A DNA stretch of 5,448 nucleotides. Source: Candidatus Melainabacteria bacterium GWA2_34_9 (GTDB taxonomy: Bacteria; Cyanobacteriota; Vampirovibrionia; Gastranaerophilales; UBA9971). Positions within the stretch are counted from its first letter, which is position 1. Each line of letters begins with the position of its first letter. The notes under the pieces were generated by a model. It was not told the origin of the DNA. It saw nothing but the letters and a program-made list of their open reading frames with translations, and searched no databases. The DNA lies in assembly GCA_001784535.1 (NCBI GenBank), contig MFRJ01000061.1:1-5448 (forward strand), given 5' to 3'. The position numbers and the translations under genes are program-made. This document shows positions 1-5,151 of the stretch, piece by piece.

Positions 1-1584
1 TATTTATGGGTTCTCGTGTTTATAAAAAAAGATTTTTTAGCCGGCATGGCGCAGTTCATATCTTTTTGCGGAAGTTTGTGGGTTTTGACAAGCTTTTTGA
101 CTTATCTAAAAATCTCAAAAAAAAGGATTTTATGGGCTGTATTTATTTTTGCATCATTGCCGGAAATTATTCTTCAGGCATCAAGTACGCAGAATGACCT
201 TGTTTTAGGGTTTTTTCTCTTTGCCTCCTTATATCTTTTTATTTACGGGGTAAGAGAAAAAGAAAAGATTTCGCTTGTTATGTCAGCAATGGCAATAGGG
301 ATTTCTATGGGAATAAAAGGCTCAGTCTTTATGTTTTTGCCGATTTTAGGCATAATTTATACCATAATTTCTGTTCGGAGCGAAAAAAATCAGTTTTATA
401 AGCCGTTATTATTATGCGGAAGCTGGACAGTCTTATTTTTTCTTCTCTTAAGTTCTTATAATTACATATTAAATTATCAGGAATTTCATAATCTGCTGGG
501 GCTTGAGTCCTATATGGATTTCTATATGCCTCCCGATAAAAGCATACAGTCTTTTATTGCAAATATAATAAGATATAACCTTGCTTTTATTGATTTTACG
601 GGTTTTGAAGCTGCAAAGATATTAAGCTTGCCGTTTTTGTTTTTGAAAAACATATTGTTCGGAATTTTTAGGCTAAACGAAAATCAGGGTTTAATTTATG
701 CGGATATAAATATTTTAAATACAAAAATTCATGAAAATTTTGCAACTTACGGACCGATAGGTTTTTTGCTATTTATTCCGCTGGTTTTAAGGAACGGATT
801 TAAAAATATTTTTTCAAAAACAGATAAAATTAAGACAATAGCTCTTTTTTCGTTAATTCCGCTGATATTTATTCCTGTTTTGGCAACATTGCTGGGATTT
901 ACTTTGTGGAACATGAGATATTTCACAACAGCAATGGTGCTTTGTTCGCCCTTATTTGCCTTAAGTTACAGTTATAAGTTAAAGCCATTGAAAATAATTG
1001 TGTTTATTGTTGCTGTTGTATGTTTCATAAATATTCCTTTTGCAAACGCATTGCGACCTATTTTTCCTGTAAATAATATAAGTTTGCTTACCAGTCCCAG
1101 AGAAGATGTAAGATATAAAATAGGTTCTGTATGCGATGAAATATTTAGAAAACCGTTAGAATATCTTGCTCAAAACGCAAAAAATAACTCTGAAATAGGT
1201 CTTATTTTTTCGGATAAAATGTGGTATTACCAGTTTTTTAATGAAAATCCTTCGTGGAAAATTTTTCCTCTAAGATATGAGTTTTTAACAAAGGAAAAAC
1301 TTAAAAATATTGATTATATTGTAATTTGTAATAATCAACAGTTAGTTTTTAATTTTGATAAGAATGAGTTCGCCCTGCAGACCGGCGAAGCCGGATCTTT
1401 AGGCTTAACTCCCGCTTCGCGCAAATCAAAAGATTTTCTTAGGTACAACACTATAGATTTTAAAATGTTTAAGGATTTTGACCTTGTATATAAAACAGGA
1501 ATAAATTACCATAATGAAAAAATAAAATATGATAGAGAAACCCCTGATGCTTTTTATATATTCAGGAATAAAAGCTCATTATAG
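1..1584 (+). CDS. Polytopic membrane protein, GT39/ArnT-like glycosyltransferase (5'-truncated)
   Basis: The frame is open from base 1, so the gene starts outside the window; the GTG at 16 is only an internal codon. 527 residues are visible. About ten hydrophobic segments occupy visible residues ~12-155 and ~250-350, followed by a soluble C-terminal domain of about 170 residues. The stretch QASSTQNDL (residues ~59-67) at the start of a helix, and WNMRYFTTA in a late helix, resemble GT39-type (GT-C fold) enzymes, which move a sugar from a polyprenyl-phosphate carrier to lipid, protein or polymer on the outer face of the membrane. The catalytic Asp loop of that fold would lie upstream and is not visible, so the activity is inferred. 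Odd feature: residues ~457-474 come from a GC-rich palindromic segment with unusual codons (CTG, ACC, GGC, GCC, CGC). It could also be a non-catalytic O-antigen/polymer membrane protein. The dapL gene follows after 96 bases. Confidence 0.7.
   Translation, partial: YLWVLVFIKKDFLAGMAQFISFCGSLWVLTSFLTYLKISKKRILWAVFIFASLPEIILQASSTQNDLVLGFFLFASLYLFIYGVREKEKISLVMSAMAIGISMGIKGSVFMFLPILGIIYTIISVRSEKNQFYKPLLLCGSWTVLFFLLLSSYNYILNYQEFHNLLGLESYMDFYMPPDKSIQSFIANIIRYNLAFIDFTGFEAAKILSLPFLFLKNILFGIFRLNENQGLIYADINILNTKIHENFATYGPIGFLLFIPLVLRNGFKNIFSKTDKIKTIALFSLIPLIFIPVLATLLGFTLWNMRYFTTAMVLCSPLFALSYSYKLKPLKIIVFIVAVVCFINIPFANALRPIFPVNNISLLTSPREDVRYKIGSVCDEIFRKPLEYLAQNAKNNSEIGLIFSDKMWYYQFFNENPSWKIFPLRYEFLTKEKLKNIDYIVICNNQQLVFNFDKNEFALQTGEAGSLGLTPASRKSKDFLRYNTIDFKMFKDFDLVYKTGINYHNEKIKYDRETPDAFYIFRNKSSL
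1369..1421. repeat. GC-rich overlapping palindromes inside the glycosyltransferase gene
   Basis: These 53 bases are about 62% G+C within a gene of roughly 30%. They contain three overlapping inverted repeats: TTCGCC (1369-1374) with GGCGAA (1384-1389), AAGCC (1388-1392) with GGCTT (1402-1406), and GCGAAGC (1385-1391) with GCTTCGC (1414-1420). The segment stays in frame, adding roughly 18 residues rich in Gly, Ala, Ser and Thr to the C-terminal domain. It looks like an inserted palindromic element, but no target duplication is evident. Confidence 0.5.
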
Positions 1585-1610
1585 GGACTAAACTTTTAAA
1601 AAATCTTGAA

Positions 1611-1616
1611 TATAAT
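1611..1616 (+). promoter_or_regulatory. Possible -10 box for dapL
   Basis: A perfect TATAAT lies 64 bases upstream of the dapL ATG. No good -35 hexamer is found 16-18 bases before it (the sequence there is CTAAAC-like), and such boxes arise easily by chance in AT-rich DNA. Weak candidate; dapL may instead be read from the upstream gene. Confidence 0.25.
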
Positions 1617-1669
1617 AGACACTTACTATAGAATTGTTATTGATTTAAACCAATATGAACTTAAAAATC

Positions 1670-1674
1670 AGGAG
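1670..1674 (+). promoter_or_regulatory. Ribosome binding site that fixes the dapL start
   Basis: AGGAG ends 6 bases before the ATG at 1681. This supports that ATG over the in-frame TTG at 1606, which would add 25 residues not found at the N-terminus of the family. Confidence 0.8.
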
Positions 1675-1680
1675 ATAATA

Positions 1681-2868
1681 ATGCAGACTAAAATAAATAT
1701 AACTCCGGCAAAAAAACTTTTAAGCCTTCCTACTTATGTTTTTGCGGAGCTTGATGAGTGGAAAGAAGAAGCAAGAGCAAAAGGCGTTGATTTAATTGAC
1801 TTAGGAATCGGGAATCCTGATGGAGCCACTCCTCAGCCGGTAGTAGAAGCTGCTATTAAAAGTCTGCAGAATATAAAAAATCATGGTTATCCTGATTTTA
1901 AAGGAAAAATGGAGTTAAGACAGGGTATTTCCGAGTGGTTGCATAAAAAATATGGAATTGATATAAACCCGAAAGATGAAATACAGACACTTATCGGAGC
2001 AAAAGAAGGTCTTGCTCATCTTGCGCTTGCTTTTACTGATCCCGGTGATATAAATATCGTTCCTGATCCTTATTATCCTGTGCTTTCAAGAGGAACATGG
2101 ATTGCAAGCGGCGATGTTTATCATGTTAAGTTAGAAGAAAAAAATGATTTTCTGCCTGATTTAGACTCTATACCGGAAGAAATAGCAGAGAAAACAAAAA
2201 TTTTCTTTGTTAATTATCCGAATAATCCTACAGCAGGGGTTGCTACATTAGAATTTTTCAAAAAATTGGTAGATTATTGTAAAAAATATAATATATTGCT
2301 TTGCAGTGATCTTGCATATACAGAAATAACTTTTGACGGTTATAAACCTCCGAGTGTTTTCCAGGTGGAAGGCGCTAAAGATGTAGCAATCGAGTTTTAT
2401 TCATTCTCAAAAACTTATAATATGGCAGGATGGAGAATAGGCTTTGCTGTTGGAAACAAAGATATTATCAAGACTTTATATAATGTAAAAACAAACATGG
2501 ATTATGGTACATGTTCTGTTATTCAGGATGCAGCTCTTGCTGCATTAAATATGCCTTCTTCTTATTCGGAAGAGATTACCGGAAATTATCAGAGAAGACG
2601 TGATTTTATGGTAGAAGGTCTTAACAAGCTCGGGTGGAATCTTAAGAAAACAAGATCTACTATGTATCTATGGCTTCAGGTGCCTGAAGGCTATGATTCA
2701 AAAGGCTGGTGCAAATATGTTCTGGAGAAAACCGGAGTAGTCTTTACACCTGGTATAGCTTTTGGGAAACACAGCGATAATTATTTCAGGGTTTCAATTG
2801 TACAGCCCGATGAAATACTGCATGAAGCATTGGATAGGCTCGAAAAAGCTAACATAAGATTTGCGTAA
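1681..2868 (+). CDS. dapL: LL-diaminopimelate aminotransferase-like PLP enzyme
   Basis: A complete 395-residue fold-type I aminotransferase (class I/II), the usual length for the family. DapL (EC 2.6.1.83) transfers an amino group from glutamate to tetrahydrodipicolinate, giving LL-diaminopimelate for lysine and peptidoglycan in the cytoplasm. Visible landmarks: LPTYVFAELDEW at residues ~15-26; LGIGNPDGATP near residue 41; YPNNPT with Asn182; Asp210 in SDLAYTEI (pairs with the PLP pyridine nitrogen); the Schiff-base Lys244 in FSFSKTYNMAGWRIGF with phosphate-binding Arg252; and Arg370 in YFRVSIV (substrate carboxylate). The overall pattern (FLPDLDSIPEE, NYPNNPT, DVAIEF, NMAGWRIG, KTNMDYG) recalls Aquifex-type DapL from memory. 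E. coli AlaC (glutamate-pyruvate aminotransferase) shares several motifs, so an alanine aminotransferase role is the main alternative. Start ATG 1681 is chosen for its AGGAG; the longer TTG start is rejected. All catalytic residues appear intact. Confidence 0.85.
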   Translation: MQTKINITPAKKLLSLPTYVFAELDEWKEEARAKGVDLIDLGIGNPDGATPQPVVEAAIKSLQNIKNHGYPDFKGKMELRQGISEWLHKKYGIDINPKDEIQTLIGAKEGLAHLALAFTDPGDINIVPDPYYPVLSRGTWIASGDVYHVKLEEKNDFLPDLDSIPEEIAEKTKIFFVNYPNNPTAGVATLEFFKKLVDYCKKYNILLCSDLAYTEITFDGYKPPSVFQVEGAKDVAIEFYSFSKTYNMAGWRIGFAVGNKDIIKTLYNVKTNMDYGTCSVIQDAALAALNMPSSYSEEITGNYQRRRDFMVEGLNKLGWNLKKTRSTMYLWLQVPEGYDSKGWCKYVLEKTGVVFTPGIAFGKHSDNYFRVSIVQPDEILHEALDRLEKANIRFA

Positions 2869-2890
2869 ATAATAAAATATAAAATTAAGT

Positions 2891-2937
2891 ACTTAAGGGT
2901 GATTCGAAAGGTCACCCTTAAGAGTGATAATTAAATT
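2891..2937. repeat. Stem-loop repeat, copy A (possible dapL terminator)
   Basis: CTTAAGGGTGA (2892-2902) pairs perfectly with TCACCCTTAAG (2912-2922) over 11 bp around a 9-base loop, then AGTGATAATTAAATT follows. It begins 22 bases after the dapL stop, a fitting place for transcription termination, but the tail lacks a proper T run. Copy B at 3064-3112 shares the stem and the AGTGAT tail. Confidence 0.7.
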
Positions 2938-2978
2938 ATAAAAATTAAAATTCAATTAAATTCTTTGAATTAAATTAT

Positions 2979-3018
2979 AAAAACCAATAAAGAGTTTGTA
3001 CCGAAATGATTGGTTTTT
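2979..3018 (+). terminator. Hairpin ending in T-run, possible terminator
   Basis: AAAAACCAAT (2979-2988) and ATTGGTTTTT (3009-3018) form a 10-bp stem with a 20-base loop, and the right arm ends in five Ts. It could terminate transcription or be part of a structured leader or small RNA; the stem is AT-rich and the loop large, so the terminator reading is weak. Confidence 0.35.
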
Positions 3019-3063
3019 GCCCGGCAATTTAATAAATAAATAAAAATTATATATGATTTTAAA

Positions 3064-3112
3064 ACTTTAAGGGTGATGTTTTAAAATCACCCTTGAAAGT
3101 GATTATCTAATT
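3064..3112. repeat. Stem-loop repeat, copy B
   Basis: CTTTAAGGGTGAT (3065-3077) pairs with ATCACCCTTGAAAG (3086-3099) over 13 bp with one bulged base, around an 8-base loop. The flank AGTGATTATCTAATT matches that of copy A at 13 of 15 positions. The loops of the two copies differ while the stems are conserved, as expected of a structured or dispersed repeat rather than chance. Confidence 0.7.
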
Positions 3113-3163
3113 TTTAGAATTGAGTTATTATTATACAGAAGTAATGAAGTAAATTTAATTAAC

Positions 3164-3168
3164 AGGAG
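3164..3168 (+). promoter_or_regulatory. Ribosome binding site of pilin 1
   Basis: AGGAG lies 12 bases before the ATG at 3181, a rather long spacing. A second purine run, AGGTGAG (3172-3178), is too close to the start. An in-frame TGA at 3175-3177 excludes any earlier start. Confidence 0.6.
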
Positions 3169-3180
3169 TTTAGGTGAGCA

Positions 3181-3390
3181 ATGAGAAATATTTTCATGAA
3201 AAAAATCAGTAAAAACAAAAAAAGCAAAGGGCAAAGTCTTGTTGAGTATGGTCTTATCCTTGCGCTAGTATCTGTAGTAGCTATTACAGTACTTCAAACA
3301 ATGGGCGGTCAGATTAAAACAACAGTTAACAATTTGACAACAAAATTACAACAAGCTAACCAATTATCACAGAGTGCTGGTGCTACATAA
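3181..3390 (+). CDS. Flp-family type IVb prepilin (pilin 1)
   Basis: A 69-residue prepilin of the Flp/Fap family, subunits of Tad pili used for adhesion. A basic leader (residues 1-17, seven Lys plus one Arg) ends in Gly17. The expected prepilin-peptidase site G|QSLVEYG follows, with Glu22 at +5 and Tyr23 at +6, the classic Flp signature. A hydrophobic helix covers about residues 24-42, then a Thr/Gln/Asn-rich tail ending AGAT. The mature protein would be 52 residues. The ATG at 3196 is a possible shorter start but has no ribosome binding site. The gene lies 30 bases ahead of pilin 2 with no terminator between, so they are probably co-transcribed. No Tad/Rcp machinery is in the window, so export must rely on genes elsewhere. 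Family call firm; role in a working pilus inferred. Confidence 0.9.
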   Translation: MRNIFMKKISKNKKSKGQSLVEYGLILALVSVVAITVLQTMGGQIKTTVNNLTTKLQQANQLSQSAGAT

Positions 3391-3420
3391 ATTTTATAAG
3401 GTTTGAAATAATTTGATGAA

Positions 3421-3576
3421 ATGAAAAAAAAAAGAGGTGCAGATATAGGCGAATGGGGCTTAATTCTTGGCTTAGTTGCGTGTATATCTATGGTTACCTG
3501 GTTTACTGTTGCAGATAAGTTACAAGAAATAGGTGATACTTTAGGAAATAAATTAACTCAAGTAAGTCAGCAATAG
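3421..3576 (+). CDS. Short Flp-like prepilin with E-W signature (pilin 2)
   Basis: A 51-residue product beginning MKKKRGADIGEWGLILG. The leader is only six residues; cleavage after Gly6 would put Glu11 at +5, as in Flp pilins, but Trp12 replaces the usual Tyr at +6. A hydrophobic helix spans about residues 13-31, then VADKLQEIGDTLGN and a tail ending QVSQQ. The mature chain would be 45 residues. An in-frame TAA at 3409-3411 leaves ATG 3421 as the only ATG start. There is no clear Shine-Dalgarno site; an overlapping ATGAAATGA (3416-3424) sits at the start. It is about 76% identical over 50 aligned positions to the product at 4975-5139 and more distantly similar to pilin 1, which also ends in a SQ-containing tail. 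It is probably a minor or alternative pilin subunit; assembly into a pilus is inferred. Confidence 0.8.
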   Translation: MKKKRGADIGEWGLILGLVACISMVTWFTVADKLQEIGDTLGNKLTQVSQQ

Positions 3577-3598
3577 TATAAGAAAAAAATAGTATAAG
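3572..3598 (+). repeat. 11-base tandem direct repeat over the pilin 2 stop
   Basis: AATAGTATAAG occurs at 3572-3582 and again at 3588-3598, a 16-base period, with an A-rich spacer. The first copy includes the TAG stop codon of pilin 2. Confidence 0.6.
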
Positions 3599-3600
3599 TG

Positions 3601-3636
3601 AAAAATTTTCCGGAACGAAGTGAAGGAAAATTTTTT
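3601..3636 (+). terminator. Rho-independent terminator after pilin 2
   Basis: AAAAATTTTCC (3601-3611) pairs perfectly with GGAAAATTTTT (3625-3635), an 11-bp stem with a 13-base loop, ending in a run of six Ts. It starts 24 bases after the pilin 2 stop and probably closes the pilin 1-pilin 2 transcript. The A run on the left arm means it could also work on the other strand. Confidence 0.8.
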
Positions 3637-3676
3637 ATTTGGAACAAAATTAATAATAATAAAAAATATATTAAAC

Positions 3677-3682
3677 TATAAT
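3677..3682 (+). promoter_or_regulatory. Possible -10 box for the acyltransferase
   Basis: A perfect TATAAT downstream of the terminator and 67 bases before the acyltransferase ATG. The sequence is so AT-rich here that chance is likely, and no -35 match is seen. Some promoter is expected because the terminator at 3601-3636 separates this gene from the pilins. Confidence 0.25.
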
Positions 3683-3749
3683 TTAATAATACAGGGTCAG
3701 TTTTACGATTAGTGTTTATGAGTAAAGAAAAATTTAAGTAATAAATATT

Positions 3750-4874
3750 ATGTTAAACAACAGTGTGCAAAGAAATTTTGGCTTAGATGTAATAAGAAGT
3801 TTTGCCATTATAATGGTTTTAATAGGACATTTGGTTCCTGATAATACTATTAATAAATCTTTGTTATCTATAGCTATGATATTTCGCGGTTTTGGCGTTG
3901 AATTGTTTTTTGTTTTAAGCGGTTTTTTAATCGGGAAAATCTTAATCCAGCTTTTAAACAAAGGTTTAAACGTATCAAATATTAAAAATTTTTATATAAG
4001 AAGGTGGCTCAGAACTTTACCTTTGTATTATCTTGTTTTTGTTATTTATATAATTATTTATAAATTTACAAATCCGCCTATAAATGTTTTTTCTGATTTT
4101 TTTCTCTTAAAACAGATGGTTTTTATACAAAATTTTGACATAAGACATATGCATTTCTTTAACCAAAGCTGGAGTTTATCCGTAGAAGAATGGTTTTATT
4201 TGCTGATGCCGTTGCTTTTAGTTGTATTTAGTAATAATAAGACAAAACTTGAATATTTATATAAAAATTTAATAAAAATAATAATTTTTATTGCCTTAAT
4301 AAGATTTTTTTATGTTTTAGGTTTTAATCCTGCTGATAGTGATTTTGGAATCAGAAGATGCATTCCTCTTAGATTTGATGCTTTATTAATTGGCGTTTTG
4401 TTTGCGTGCTTAAAAATAAATAATATAGAAATTTTTAATAAACTTTTAACTAAAAAGTTTTTAATAATCAGCTTTATTATTTCAATTTTGATAATTATTG
4501 ATTTTTATTGTTTATATTTTACAAAAAATCCTTTTAATGATTTTTTAAATATAGTATTTTATAAATCGTTTTATTTTAGCATTATCCCTTTTTCTTTTGC
4601 TTTTTTGATTATATTTTTTGAAAATAATGAATTTATAAATAAAAAACTTTCTAAAATTTTACCTATAAAATACTTTTTTGAAAAAACAAGTCTTTATTCT
4701 TATTCAATGTATTTATTTAATTTACTTATAATGTTCGTTTTTGATGTTTTGTTTGTTAATTTTTATCATTCGCCGATATTAATAAGCATGTATTTCATCA
4801 GTTTGTATCTTATCAGCGCTTTTGTTTACAGGTATTATGAAAAACCAATAATGAAATTCAGAGATAAATTTTGA
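3750..4874 (+). CDS. Acyltransferase family 3 membrane protein (OafA-like)
   Basis: A 374-residue integral membrane protein of the acyltransferase-3 family, the usual length for a version without a C-terminal SGNH domain. These enzymes O-acylate (often acetylate) surface sugars such as O-antigen, peptidoglycan or exopolysaccharide. Seen: LDVIRSFAIIMVLIGH with Arg16 and His27 (the family R-X10-H motif); FFVLSGFL at 53-60; YIRRWLRTLP at 82-91; QSWSLSVEEWFY at 139-150; RFDALLIG at 208-215; SYSMYLFN at 317-324, where many relatives have a His; and YEKP at 363-366. About ten hydrophobic segments. ATG 3750 is the first start after an in-frame TAA at 3735; no Shine-Dalgarno site is evident. By sampled lines it is nearer 20% G+C, lower than dapL, and it separates two closely related pilin genes, which hints at insertion or transfer. 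Its substrate is unknown; a glycan on the pilus or cell surface is conceivable. Confidence 0.9.
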   Translation: MLNNSVQRNFGLDVIRSFAIIMVLIGHLVPDNTINKSLLSIAMIFRGFGVELFFVLSGFLIGKILIQLLNKGLNVSNIKNFYIRRWLRTLPLYYLVFVIYIIIYKFTNPPINVFSDFFLLKQMVFIQNFDIRHMHFFNQSWSLSVEEWFYLLMPLLLVVFSNNKTKLEYLYKNLIKIIIFIALIRFFYVLGFNPADSDFGIRRCIPLRFDALLIGVLFACLKINNIEIFNKLLTKKFLIISFIISILIIIDFYCLYFTKNPFNDFLNIVFYKSFYFSIIPFSFAFLIIFFENNEFINKKLSKILPIKYFFEKTSLYSYSMYLFNLLIMFVFDVLFVNFYHSPILISMYFISLYLISAFVYRYYEKPIMKFRDKF

Positions 4875-4898
4875 CTTAAAAAACAGAGTAATCATTAT
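4871..4898 (+). promoter_or_regulatory. Candidate promoter for pilin 3
   Basis: TTGACT (4871-4876), overlapping the acyltransferase stop, lies 16 bases before CATTAT (4893-4898). The -35 is good and the -10 poor, so this is only a candidate; pilin 3 could also be read through from the acyltransferase gene, as no terminator separates them. Confidence 0.3.
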
Positions 4899-4917
4899 TT
4901 ATTCATGACTTTTGTTG

Positions 4918-4955
4918 TACAGTATATTATGCACGCTGTGTTATTATGTACTGTA
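4918..4955. repeat. Inverted repeat upstream of pilin 3
   Basis: TACAGTA (4918-4924) and TACTGTA (4949-4955) are perfect inverted copies; allowing one G-T pair the stem extends to 10 bp. The loop contains a small inner CAC/GTG pairing (4932-4934 and 4938-4940). It ends 19 bases before the pilin 3 ATG, so it could be an operator or a leader hairpin. Confidence 0.45.
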
Positions 4956-4974
4956 GTTAATGTTGTTTGAATAA

Positions 4975-5139
4975 ATGAAAAAAAAGGGACAAGATGTAGG
5001 AGAGTGGATATTAGTTCTTGGTTTTATTGCGCTTATATCCGTAGTTACCTGGTTTACAATAGCAGATAAATTACAAGCTATTGGTGGTACATTAGGAAAT
5101 ACACTAACCCAAGTAAGTCAGCAAGCAGGTTCGCTATAA
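4975..5139 (+). CDS. Short Flp-like prepilin with E-W signature (pilin 3)
   Basis: A 54-residue product starting MKKKGQDVGEWILVLG. Cleavage after Gly5 places Glu10 at +5 and Trp11 at +6, giving a mature chain of 49 residues. A hydrophobic helix covers about residues 12-30, followed by IADKLQAIGGTLGN and a tail QVSQQAGSL. It aligns with pilin 2 at 38 of 50 positions; the two genes share runs such as GTTACCTGGTTTAC and CAAGTAAGTCAGCAA, so they arose by a gene duplication. The extra AGSL tail matches the AGAT end of pilin 1; pilin 2 has a TAG exactly where this gene continues with GCA, so this form is probably closer to the ancestral length. No Shine-Dalgarno site precedes the ATG; the context TTTGAATAAATG resembles the pilin 2 start. 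The 3' end faces the HD-GYP gene on the other strand. Confidence 0.8.
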   Translation: MKKKGQDVGEWILVLGFIALISVVTWFTIADKLQAIGGTLGNTLTQVSQQAGSL

Positions 5140-5151
5140 TATGATTAATTT

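Larger units (their letters stand above)
2869..3180. other. Non-coding, repeat- and hairpin-rich region between dapL and pilin 1
   Basis: There is no convincing ORF in these 312 bases. They hold two related stem-loops (2891-2937 and 3064-3112), a third hairpin (2979-3018), a 7-bp inverted repeat AATTCAA/TTGAATT (2949-2955 and 2965-2971) and a 16-base direct repeat AATTAAATTATAAAAA (2929-2944 and 2968-2983). The last ~60 bases should carry the promoter and leader of the pilin operon, but I cannot pick a clear -35/-10 pair from the TTATTATTATAC stretch. Confidence 0.6.

Noticed and set aside
6..197. 63-codon + strand ORF overlapping the membrane protein
   Set aside because: It lies in another frame of the clearly coding glycosyltransferase-like gene and has no independent support.
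1606..1680. A 25-residue N-terminal extension of the aminotransferase from a TTG codon
   Set aside because: The AGGAG at 1670-1674 is placed for the ATG at 1681, and the family begins near that point; the extension also overlaps the possible -10 box.
2891..3112. CRISPR-like array formed by the two palindromic repeats
   Set aside because: Only two imperfect copies, ~173 bases apart, with differing loops and no cas genes; not a repeat-spacer pattern.
3001..3180. A cyclic-di-GMP riboswitch before the pilin operon
   Set aside because: I could not find the conserved GEMM-type core or tetraloop/receptor elements; the visible structures are simple hairpins.
3718..3741. Seven-codon ORF (MSKEKFK) before the acyltransferase, as a leader peptide
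   Set aside because: No ribosome binding site, no attenuator-like hairpin after it, and such mini-ORFs are expected by chance here.
3734..3961. 75-codon - strand ORF
   Set aside because: It is antisense to the N-terminal, motif-bearing part of the acyltransferase; its Lys/Ile-rich content is what reverse AT-rich coding DNA yields.
3577..4974. Insertion-sequence or transposon borders around the acyltransferase
   Set aside because: No matching terminal inverted repeats, target duplication or transposase could be seen on either side.
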